Below, piece after piece: positions 1 to 5,997 of a stretch of DNA of 23,683 nt. The stretch's first letter is position 1; the number at the start of each line of letters is the position of its first letter. Source of the DNA: RGIG8748 sp045545635 (GTDB lineage Bacteria > Bacillota > Clostridia > UMGS1810); the NCBI GenBank assembly GCA_045545635.1, contig JAZQBI010000160.1, forward strand, positions 1 to 23,683, read 5' to 3'. The notes under the pieces are model-generated. The model was not told where the DNA came from, ran no database searches, and saw nothing but the letters and a program-made list of their open reading frames with translations. The position numbers and the translations under genes were made by a program.

Positions 1-2
1 TC

Positions 3-1172
3 CGTACAATGGACTTTGAATCTGCAAAAGAAAACGGACTAATCCAAATTATAGGCAGCGAAGTAGATGAAGTATATTATGAGAATGTTCTTGGTGAATC
101 CATAAATTCCGAAGCTATTAAAAATCTCGGAGATGATTTCAAGGTTATTTATTCTCCATTTCACGGTACGGGCAATGTTCCGGTAAGAGAGATTTTAAAG
201 AGAATTGGATGTAAAAATGTTCGTGTGGTAAAAGAGCAGGAGCTGCCTGATCCTGATTTTTCAACAGTCAAATCTCCAAATCCCGAAGATAAAGAAGGCT
301 TTAGGATTGCAATGGATATGGCGGAAAAGGAGCCTGCCGACATTATTTTTGCCACGGATCCCGACGGAGACAGACTGGGTGTTATTGTCAAGGATGCAAA
401 AGGAGAGTATGTTTCCCTTACTGGCAATCAGATAGGAGTACTTCTCAGCGAATTTATCCTTCGTAACAAGAAGCTCAAGGGAACTCTCGCTTCAAACGGA
501 GCTATTATAAAAACAATAGTAACAACAGATATGATTAAGCCTATTGCCAAGGATTACGGCATAAAGGTTTATGATGTTCTTACGGGATTCAAATTCATCG
601 GAGAGAAAATCAAAGAATTTGAAGAGGGAACACTCGACAATGAGTATGTTTTCGGATTTGAAGAGAGCTATGGTTATCTTGCAGGCACATACTGCCGTGA
701 CAAGGATGCAGTGGTTGCCGCAATGCTTGTAACAGAGATGGCGGCAGACTACAAAACCAAGGGTATGACTCTCTATGACGGACTTACAGGTCTATATAAA
801 AAATACGGATTCTACCTTGAAGACCTTTGTAATTTTGCTTTCAAAGGTGTTGACGGAAGTGACAAAATGAAAGCAATTATGGAAGGATACCGCACAAATC
901 CCCCCAAAGAAATTGCAGGTCTCAAAGTAATTAAGCTTTGGGATGTTCTCAAAGGTACAATAATAAATCTTGACGATATGTCCGAGTCGAAAATCAATCT
1001 TCCAAAATCCAACGTACTTAAATTTGAGTTGGAGAATAATTCCTGGATTGCAGTGCGTCCATCGGGAACGGAGCCCAAAATCAAGTATTATTTTGCAGTA
1101 AAATGCGATAGTATTGACTCATCAAGGGAAAAAATATCTCTTATGATTAACGAAATGAAAAAAATTATGTAA
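3..1172 (+). CDS. pgcA: Phosphoglucomutase/phosphomannomutase, C-terminal part (5' end outside window)
   Basis: This enzyme of the alpha-D-phosphohexomutase family interconverts glucose-1-phosphate and glucose-6-phosphate in the cytoplasm, feeding glycogen and envelope sugar synthesis. The reading frame is open to the left edge of the window, so the ATG at 9 is probably internal. About one third of a typical 550-580 aa protein is missing, including the domain with the catalytic phosphoserine. Visible family marks are the metal-binding loop DPDGDRLG near 358-381, the sugar-binding loop GFEESYGY near 655-678 and the phosphate-binding loop RPSGTEPKIKYY near 1057-1092. The length after these motifs and the clean TAA end suggest an intact C-terminus. 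The next gene has its own promoter, so this gene probably ends the upstream unit, although I see no clear terminator in the short gap. The family call is firm. The sugar specificity (glucose versus mannose) and the symbol are inferred from the overall PgcA-like pattern. Confidence 0.93.
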   Translation, partial: RTMDFESAKENGLIQIIGSEVDEVYYENVLGESINSEAIKNLGDDFKVIYSPFHGTGNVPVREILKRIGCKNVRVVKEQELPDPDFSTVKSPNPEDKEGFRIAMDMAEKEPADIIFATDPDGDRLGVIVKDAKGEYVSLTGNQIGVLLSEFILRNKKLKGTLASNGAIIKTIVTTDMIKPIAKDYGIKVYDVLTGFKFIGEKIKEFEEGTLDNEYVFGFEESYGYLAGTYCRDKDAVVAAMLVTEMAADYKTKGMTLYDGLTGLYKKYGFYLEDLCNFAFKGVDGSDKMKAIMEGYRTNPPKEIAGLKVIKLWDVLKGTIINLDDMSESKINLPKSNVLKFELENNSWIAVRPSGTEPKIKYYFAVKCDSIDSSREKISLMINEMKKIM

Positions 1173-1188
1173 ATACTGAAAATAATGC

Positions 1189-1217
1189 TTGCAATTTGGA
1201 AAAAGCTGTGTTATAAT
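1189..1217 (+). promoter_or_regulatory. Predicted sigma-A promoter of rpmE
   Basis: A -35 box TTGCAA (1189-1194) and a perfect -10 box TATAAT (1212-1217) are separated by exactly 17 bp. The start codon of rpmE lies 45 bp downstream, leaving a short leader that carries the ribosome binding site AGAGGTGA. Confidence 0.7.
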
Positions 1218-1261
1218 GGTTTAGTCATAAATGAGAAATAATGAAGTAGAGGTGAACATAA

Positions 1262-1465
1262 ATGAAGCAGGATTTACATCCCGATTACAAACCCACAGTT
1301 ATAAAGTGTGCATGCGGTGCTACTTTTGAGACCGGTTCTACCAAGGAAAATATCAATGTTGAAATTTGCTCCAAATGCCATCCTTTCTATACCGGTAAGC
1401 AGAAGCTTGTTGATACAGGCGGAAGAATCGATAAGTTCAAGAAGAAATTCGGAATGGACAAATAA
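1262..1465 (+). CDS. rpmE: 50S ribosomal protein L31, zinc-binding type
   Basis: This small basic protein of the large ribosomal subunit bridges to the small subunit. It has 67 aa, the usual length for L31. Four cysteines fit the zinc-binding (C+) paralogue: C16 and C18 in a KCACG motif, and C36 and C39 in CSKCHPFYTG. The GGRIDKFKKKFG stretch near the C-terminus is also typical of L31. A ribosome binding site (AGAGGTGA, 1248-1255) precedes the ATG by a normal spacing. The gene has its own promoter upstream and a strong hairpin just after its stop, so it is probably transcribed alone. The zinc-retaining form is the one normally used when zinc is plentiful. Confidence 0.97.
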   Translation: MKQDLHPDYKPTVIKCACGATFETGSTKENINVEICSKCHPFYTGKQKLVDTGGRIDKFKKKFGMDK

Positions 1466-1476
1466 TTTGTTTTTAA

Positions 1477-1513
1477 GGCGGTGTAAAAAAACTCGTTTTT
1501 TTACATCGCTTTC
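1477..1513 (+). terminator. Intrinsic terminator after rpmE
   Basis: Positions 1478-1491 pair with 1496-1509 in a 14-bp stem with one G-T wobble, closing a CTCG tetraloop. The 3' arm contains seven T residues and is followed by TTT, but there is no long T-run after the stem. It lies 12 nt past the rpmE stop and ahead of typA. It may terminate imperfectly and let some transcription pass into typA. Confidence 0.7.
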
Positions 1514-1553
1514 GATTTGTTAGTGGATTGATAAAAGAAAGGACATAGTTTGT

Positions 1554-3374
1554 ATGAGCACAAGAGAAGAATTAAGAAATATTGCGATAATTGCTCATGT
1601 TGATCACGGCAAGACTACCCTGGTGGATTCTCTTCTTAAGCAAAGCGGTATTTTCCGGGAAAATCAGCAGGTTGACGAGCGAGTTATGGATAATAACGAT
1701 CTGGAAAAGGAGAGGGGTATCACAATACTTTCCAAGAACACCTCCCTTGACTACAACGGTATCAAAATTAATATCGTTGACACCCCCGGACACGCAGATT
1801 TCGGTGGTGAGGTTGAACGTGTACTCAAAATGGTAGACGGTGTTCTGGTGCTTGTTGATGCCTTTGAGGGTTGTATGCCCCAGACACGATTTGTACTGAA
1901 AAAAGCTCTTTCTCTGGATCTTCATCCTATTATTGTTGTTAATAAAATAGACCGTCCCAATGCCCGTCCCTACGAGGTAGTGGATGAGGTTCTTGAACTG
2001 TTTCTGGAGCTTGAGGCAACAGATGACCAGTTTAATTCGCCTGTGGTTTATGCTTCGGGCAGGAGCGGTTATGCAACACTGGACCCTGAGGCTCAGGGCA
2101 AGGATATGAAGCCTCTTCTTGATATGATAGTAAATCATGTTCCGGCACCCAAGGGCGATATGGACGGTAGTCTTCAGCTTCTTATATCCAACATAGATTA
2201 CGACGATTATGTGGGTACTATGGCTGTGGGCAGAGTGGAGAGAGGCTCTGTTAAAGTTGGTCAGAATGCCGTAATATGCAAAAAAGACGGTACAACAGAA
2301 AATATCCGTCTTACAAAAATGTATATGTATGAGGGATTAAAGAGGGTAGAAGTTCAGGAGGCTACAGTAGGTGATATTGTACTTATGGCAGGTGTTGCCG
2401 ATGTCAAAATAGGCGAGACCATATGCGATGTGGACTGCCCCGAACCGCTTCCCTTTATAGATATAGACGATCCTACAATTTCTATGACTTTCAGTGTCAA
2501 TGACTCTCCATTTGCAGGCAGAGAGGGTGAGTTTGTAACAAGCAGACACTTAAGAGACAGGCTCTTCCGTGAGATGATGACAAATGTCAGCCTAAAGGTT
2601 GAGGAGACAGATACCTCCGAGGCTTTCAAGGTGTCCGGAAGAGGTGAGCTTCACCTTTCCATTCTTGTAGAAACCATGCGCAGACAAGGCTATGAATTTC
2701 AGGTTTCAAAGCCCGAGGTTATCAATAAGGTAGTAGACGGCAAGGTTATGGAGCCTATGGAGCTTCTTATAGTTGATGTTCCAGAGGAATTTGTAGGAAG
2801 TGTAATACAGACTCTTGCAGAGCGAAAAGGTCAGATGCTAAATATGACAAGCGGTGCAACAGGCTATACAAGATTGGAATTCAATATCCCCTCCAGAAGT
2901 CTTATAGGCTACCGTTCACAGCTTATGACGGATACCAGAGGAAACGGTATAATGAATCATATACTAAACGGCTATGAGGAATATAAAGGGGATATCCCCA
3001 TGCGTTCCAGAGGTTCGCTTGTTGCTTTTGAGGATGGCGAATCCATAACCTACGGTCTTTTTAATGCTCAGGAGAGAGGTTCTCTCTTTATCGGACCCGG
3101 TGTTGAGGTTTATCAGGGAATGGTAGTGGGAGAAAACCTCCGTGTAGGTGATATAGATGTTAATGTGTGCAAGAAAAAGCACATTACAAACACCCGTGCA
3201 TCCGGCTCTGATGATGCTCTTCGTCTTGTACCGCCGGTTGTAATGTCACTGGAAAATTGCATAGAATTTCTTGCCGATGACGAGCTTCTGGAGGTAACTC
3301 CCGAAAACCTCAGAATCCGCAAAAAGATTCTTGACAAAACGCTTCGTGCCAAAGCAAAGGCTCATAGTAAATAA
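1554..3374 (+). CDS. typA: Translational GTPase TypA/BipA
   Basis: This ribosome-binding GTPase of the EF-G/LepA superfamily is linked in other bacteria to ribosome assembly at low temperature and to stress adaptation. It is full length (606 aa). The GTP-binding motifs are all present: G1 AHVDHGKT (14-21), G2 RGITI (54-58), G3 DTPGHAD (76-82) and G4 NKID (130-133). A beta-barrel domain 2, an EF-G-like domain III with GRGELHLSILVETMRRQGYE, a domain V and the TypA-specific C-terminal domain with the R-A-S-G-S motif follow. The start is set by an AAAGGA ribosome binding site about 10 nt upstream of the ATG. Only 9 nt separate its stop from ung, so the two genes are likely co-transcribed. Nothing in the protein looks damaged. 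Confidence 0.97.
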   Translation: MSTREELRNIAIIAHVDHGKTTLVDSLLKQSGIFRENQQVDERVMDNNDLEKERGITILSKNTSLDYNGIKINIVDTPGHADFGGEVERVLKMVDGVLVLVDAFEGCMPQTRFVLKKALSLDLHPIIVVNKIDRPNARPYEVVDEVLELFLELEATDDQFNSPVVYASGRSGYATLDPEAQGKDMKPLLDMIVNHVPAPKGDMDGSLQLLISNIDYDDYVGTMAVGRVERGSVKVGQNAVICKKDGTTENIRLTKMYMYEGLKRVEVQEATVGDIVLMAGVADVKIGETICDVDCPEPLPFIDIDDPTISMTFSVNDSPFAGREGEFVTSRHLRDRLFREMMTNVSLKVEETDTSEAFKVSGRGELHLSILVETMRRQGYEFQVSKPEVINKVVDGKVMEPMELLIVDVPEEFVGSVIQTLAERKGQMLNMTSGATGYTRLEFNIPSRSLIGYRSQLMTDTRGNGIMNHILNGYEEYKGDIPMRSRGSLVAFEDGESITYGLFNAQERGSLFIGPGVEVYQGMVVGENLRVGDIDVNVCKKKHITNTRASGSDDALRLVPPVVMSLENCIEFLADDELLEVTPENLRIRKKILDKTLRAKAKAHSK

Positions 3375-3383
3375 GGTGATTTT

Positions 3384-4058
3384 ATGGTAGATTTCGGAAA
3401 TAGCTGGAATGAGGTAATAGGTGAGGAGTTCTCCAAGGATTACTACCTTAAGCTTCGTCAGTTTTTAAAAGAAGAGTACAGTACCAGGACAATTTATCCT
3501 CCCATGTATGATATTTTCAATGCGTTAAAATTTACGGATTATGATGCTGTAAAGGTCGTTATTCTGGGGCAGGACCCATATCACGGTGAGGGGGAGGCAC
3601 ACGGACTTGCATTTTCCGTAAGAGAGGGCATTGACATTCCTCCGTCTCTCAAAAATATATACAAAGAGCTTCAGATGTCTTTGGGGTGCTATATCCCAAA
3701 CAACGGCTATCTGGAAAAATGGGTAAGACAAGGGGTGCTTATGCTTAACTCTGCACTCACAGTCCGCAAGGATATGGCAAATTCTCACAGAGGCAAGGGA
3801 TGGGAGATATTTACCACCGAGGTTATAAAAAAGCTCAATGAACGAAAAAAGCCTGTTATATTTCTTCTGTGGGGCAACAATGCCAAGGAAAAGGCGGAGT
3901 TTATCAATAAGAATTTCCACTATGTTCTCACCAGTGTTCATCCAAGTCCCCTTTCCGCTTCACGGGGTTTCTTTGGATGTAACCACTTTAAGAAAGCCAA
4001 TGAAATATTAAAAAGCCTTGGCGAAACGGAAATAGACTGGCAGATAGAAAATATTTAA
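3384..4058 (+). CDS. ung: Uracil-DNA glycosylase, family 1
   Basis: This DNA repair enzyme removes uracil from DNA, starting base excision repair after cytosine deamination or dUTP incorporation. The 224-aa length is standard. The water-activating motif GQDPYHG is at residues 62-68, with the catalytic Asp at 64. The minor-groove loop motif HPSPLS starts at His186 and is followed by the usual S-R-G-F-F-G. The AAGGTGA ribosome binding site overlaps the stop of typA, which supports translational coupling in a typA-ung pair. A terminator directly follows the gene. Confidence 0.97.
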   Translation: MVDFGNSWNEVIGEEFSKDYYLKLRQFLKEEYSTRTIYPPMYDIFNALKFTDYDAVKVVILGQDPYHGEGEAHGLAFSVREGIDIPPSLKNIYKELQMSLGCYIPNNGYLEKWVRQGVLMLNSALTVRKDMANSHRGKGWEIFTTEVIKKLNERKKPVIFLLWGNNAKEKAEFINKNFHYVLTSVHPSPLSASRGFFGCNHFKKANEILKSLGETEIDWQIENI

Positions 4059-4063
4059 TCTGC

Positions 4064-4109
4064 AAACTGCAAAGACAAAAATTGTGTTTTTGCAGTTTTT
4101 CTTTTTTTT
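4064..4109 (+). terminator. Intrinsic terminator of the typA-ung unit
   Basis: AAACTGCAAA (4064-4073) pairs perfectly with TTTGCAGTTT (4089-4098). A short inner stem ACAA/TTGT sits in the loop, and a T-rich run to 4109 follows. It starts 5 nt after the ung stop codon. Confidence 0.88.
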
Positions 4110-4119
4110 ATTAAAAAAC

Positions 4120-4148
4120 TTGTAAAACAGTTTTTTCTGTGGTATAAT
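4120..4148 (+). promoter_or_regulatory. Predicted strong sigma-A promoter for the structured RNA
   Basis: A -35 box TTGTAA (4120-4125) and a perfect -10 box TATAAT (4143-4148) have a 17-bp spacer. The expected start of transcription, about 7 nt after the -10 box, falls at G4155. That is exactly the first base of the closing stem of the RNA described next. Confidence 0.78.
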
Positions 4149-4154
4149 AGTTTC

Positions 4155-4334
4155 GCTACAACATTATGAACATCTTTTAATTGTCGAGGTTACGCTTTTG
4201 TAAAAAGCGTAGCTCTGTTTTGGAATAAAATCTAAAACCTCGTTATTAGAAGATATTCAGATGTTGTAGCAGATATCTTACAGAGAACTACGTTTTTTGG
4301 GGTGTATGGCTTTGTAAGCCGTACACCTTTTTTG
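4155..4334 (+). ncRNA. Structured RNA of about 180 nt, class not identified (6S-like RNA or leader RNA)
   Basis: A promoter ending at 4148 and a terminator ending at 4333 bound a non-coding unit with extensive pairing. P1 is 10 perfect pairs (4155-4164 with 4261-4270). P2 joins 4168-4181 with 4245-4258 with one mismatch and one wobble. P3 is 7 perfect pairs (4185-4191 with 4236-4242). P4 is an 8-bp hairpin (4192-4199 with 4203-4210). A second, long-range helix can form between 4202-4218 and 4280-4297 (about 16 pairs with small bulges). It excludes P4 and crosses P1-P3. The length, strong promoter and rod shape recall 6S RNA, but the rod shows no large central bubble and I do not recognise a 6S consensus. 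The terminator sits 18 nt upstream of the start codon of the next gene, so a cis-regulatory leader that controls that gene is equally possible. That it is an RNA gene or leader is fairly well supported. Its class is open. Confidence 0.62.
4301..4333 (+). terminator. Intrinsic terminator ending the structured RNA
   Basis: GGTGTATGGC (4301-4310) pairs with GCCGTACACC (4318-4327) in 10 pairs with one wobble. The loop has 7 nt, and six T residues follow. It lies between the structured RNA and the ribosome binding site of the next gene, so downstream expression requires read-through or another promoter. Confidence 0.88.
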
Positions 4335-4351
4335 ATTGGAGGAAATATATT

Positions 4352-4711
4352 GTGATAGTATCAGTCTGGACAGATGTTTTACTGCTTGGAAATCTGAGCA
4401 ATATAAAACAGCGTATGAAAAATGCTGTTGAATATGCAATATCCGAAGGAGGCAGGATATTTCTTTCGGAATCGGGAACGGATTTTTCAACATTGATTCA
4501 CGACGTAGTAAAAGAATATCCGGATGCAATCCATATGCCGATAGACAAAAAGGAAATCGAAGAGAAAAGTATTTACGGTATGCTATACAAGCGTTATCCT
4601 TCTGTTAAAGCATATCTTTACGATAAGGCGGATCTTACGATTGTCTTTGAGTCAGCTGACGATGTAGTTGTCGGGGATTTTTCAAAAGCAGCAGTTCGTG
4701 TAAAAATATAA
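4352..4711 (+). CDS. Small uncharacterised protein with a Rossmann-like pattern
   Basis: I do not recognise this 119-aa protein. The likely start is GTG at 4352, about 9 nt after a clear GGAGG (4338-4342). There is no signal peptide or membrane segment, so it should be cytoplasmic. A helix-strand alternation, with a glycine pair before a hydrophobic strand (GGRIFLSESG, about residues 33-42) and a later hydrophobic strand (ADLTIVFES), vaguely recalls nucleotide- or ligand-binding SLOG/DprA-like Rossmann folds, but no signature motif is decisive. It stands alone, downstream of the structured RNA and its terminator and upstream of another terminator. If the RNA is a cis-regulator, this is its only nearby target. 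The coding call rests on the good ribosome binding site and on the flanking terminators. Confidence 0.72.
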   Translation: MIVSVWTDVLLLGNLSNIKQRMKNAVEYAISEGGRIFLSESGTDFSTLIHDVVKEYPDAIHMPIDKKEIEEKSIYGMLYKRYPSVKAYLYDKADLTIVFESADDVVVGDFSKAAVRVKI

Positions 4712-4718
4712 ATTTTGC

Positions 4719-4770
4719 AAAAACACTTTCTCAATTGTTAAGATATTAATAATTGAGAAAGTGTTTTTTG
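4719..4770 (+). terminator. Long intrinsic terminator, possibly bidirectional
   Basis: AAACACTTTCTCAATT (4721-4736) pairs perfectly with AATTGAGAAAGTGTTT (4751-4766). A T-run follows on the plus strand and an A-run precedes the stem. It lies just past the stop of the small orphan gene. This also argues against coding upstream of 4882, because an open frame there runs through this hairpin. Confidence 0.88.
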
Positions 4771-4803
4771 TGTCGTTTTGTCCATATATTAATCTTTTTT
4801 CTA

Positions 4804-4832
4804 TTGAGATTTTATTTGCAAAATGGTATATT
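4804..4832 (+). promoter_or_regulatory. Predicted sigma-A promoter of the deacetylase-like gene
   Basis: A -35 box TTGAGA (4804-4809), a 17-bp spacer and a -10 box TATATT (4827-4832) lie about 50 bp upstream of the chosen ATG at 4882. The region between the preceding terminator and this promoter holds nothing else that I can see. Confidence 0.6.
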
Positions 4833-4881
4833 CTTTCCAAGACAAAGTATTGTCATGAATTTATTGGGGAGGAAAATAAAT

Positions 4882-5808
4882 ATGGAAAAGGTAGCATATT
4901 TTTTTGTTGATGACACAATCTGGTGTATGAGGGATGTGGCAAGGCAGAGACCTAAGTCGCTTTTTGATAATTGGTTTTTGGGTATGCTCAAGGAAGGTCA
5001 CGACAAGTACGGCATGACCGCACAGCTCAATCTCTTCTACAGAACAGATTTCTTTTATGGAAGTGATGAGTTCACCCTTGCCGAAATGCCCGACACATAC
5101 AAGGCAGAGTTTGAGACAAATTCCCACTGGCTTCGTCTTGCCTTTCACGCAAAGCAGGAGTTTCCGGATTATCCATATGTCAATGCTACATACGAGGATG
5201 TAAAAAAAGACTACGAAGCCATTATAAATGAAGTTAAACGCTTTGCAGGCGAAAAATCCATAGGTCACGCCATTGTTCCTCATTGGCTCCCCATAAGCAA
5301 GGCGGGATGCAGAGCACTGGCAGATTGCGGAGCTAAATTTTTGTCTCCAAGCATGGGCGAAAGGAGAGAGTTTACGGGTGATGACAGCGTTCTCCCTTAC
5401 GGTCACGCAGCAAGACTAAAGCATAACCGCCAGCCTGAAACAATGCTATTTACCAGACCGGGCAGAACAGACGAGGTTGCATCGTCAATTTGTGCATACA
5501 ACCACATCACAGAGGAGCAGTCAAAGGAAATTCTATATAAGCAAAAATCAATTCTTGATGAGGAAACAGGAATCCGTTTCCGTAATATTGGCAGAGGCCC
5601 TTGTCTTAACTCCAATACAAAGGAATCAATTTCTCAAAGGCTTGCGGAGTTAAACGGAAGTGAATATATCGGAACTTGTGTTCATGAGCAGTATTTTTAT
5701 CCCGATTACTACAACTATCAGCCTGATTGCAGAGACAAGTTTTTCCTTTTGGGTAAGACACTCAGCGAGTACGGATACCGCTTTATTACCTCTGACGAAA
5801 TGAAATAA
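4882..5808 (+). CDS. Polysaccharide-deacetylase-like (beta/alpha barrel) protein, function unknown
   Basis: This 308-aa cytoplasmic protein has no signal peptide. I chose the ATG at 4882 because GGGGAGG (4866-4872) stands before it. The longer open frame from 4753 would run through a terminator and the promoter. The sequence starts with a strand ending in FFVDDT, an Asp pair at 10-11 as in NodB/GH-deacetylase barrels. His89 in the FHAKQEFPDYPY segment and later strands ending in C-V-H-E-Q and F-I-T-S-D-E are placed as metal or substrate ligands often are. These features suggest the glycoside hydrolase/deacetylase beta/alpha-barrel superfamily, but the canonical H-x-x-x-H zinc motif is not clear, so the activity is uncertain. 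It has its own promoter and terminator, next to the cell-surface and glycan genes. I would call it a hypothetical deacetylase-like protein. Confidence 0.75.
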   Translation: MEKVAYFFVDDTIWCMRDVARQRPKSLFDNWFLGMLKEGHDKYGMTAQLNLFYRTDFFYGSDEFTLAEMPDTYKAEFETNSHWLRLAFHAKQEFPDYPYVNATYEDVKKDYEAIINEVKRFAGEKSIGHAIVPHWLPISKAGCRALADCGAKFLSPSMGERREFTGDDSVLPYGHAARLKHNRQPETMLFTRPGRTDEVASSICAYNHITEEQSKEILYKQKSILDEETGIRFRNIGRGPCLNSNTKESISQRLAELNGSEYIGTCVHEQYFYPDYYNYQPDCRDKFFLLGKTLSEYGYRFITSDEMK

Positions 5809-5816
5809 TATAAAAC

Positions 5817-5880
5817 AATTGCACTTTTTTTAGATTTTGAAAAACCTCAAAATTAAAAAAGTGCAATTTTATTTTTTATT
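5817..5880 (+). terminator. Intrinsic terminator after the deacetylase-like gene
   Basis: AATTGCACTTTTTTA (5817-5831) pairs with its exact complement at 5853-5867. An inner stem ATTTTGA/TCAAAAT (5833-5839 with 5846-5852) extends it, and a T-rich run follows. The symmetry and flanking A/T runs suggest it could work in both directions. Confidence 0.88.
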
Positions 5881-5922
5881 TTGTGAATTGAGTTTTATAA
5901 GATGTCAGTTTTTTGGCTTTGC

Positions 5923-5951
5923 TTGAATTAAGCCAGTAAATATGCTAATAT
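5923..5951 (+). promoter_or_regulatory. Predicted promoter of the SLH surface cluster
   Basis: A -35 box TTGAAT (5923-5928) and a -10 box TAATAT (5946-5951) are separated by 17 bp. They stand 46 bp ahead of the first SLH gene, which has an AAGGAGG ribosome binding site. The boxes are imperfect, so the call is moderate. An A/T-rich palindromic stretch (AATATTAAGATATCAATATT) follows the -35 region and overlaps the -10. Confidence 0.5.
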
Positions 5952-5997
5952 TAAGATATCAATATTATGTATTTTACAGACCAAGGAGGAAGTAAAA

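Noticed and set aside
1572..2138. Long minus-strand open frame opposite typA (188 aa)
   Set aside because: It is antisense to a well-conserved gene, has no ribosome binding site and shows no family motif.
4155..4334. Firm assignment as 6S RNA, tmRNA, SRP RNA or a known riboswitch
   Set aside because: I could not match a consensus for any of these; only the size, promoter and rod-like pairing are shared with 6S RNA.
4753..4881. Longer N-terminus for the deacetylase-like protein from 4753, rich in hydrophobic residues
   Set aside because: The stretch overlaps a strong terminator hairpin and the predicted promoter, and has no ribosome binding site; the ATG at 4882 has GGGGAGG.
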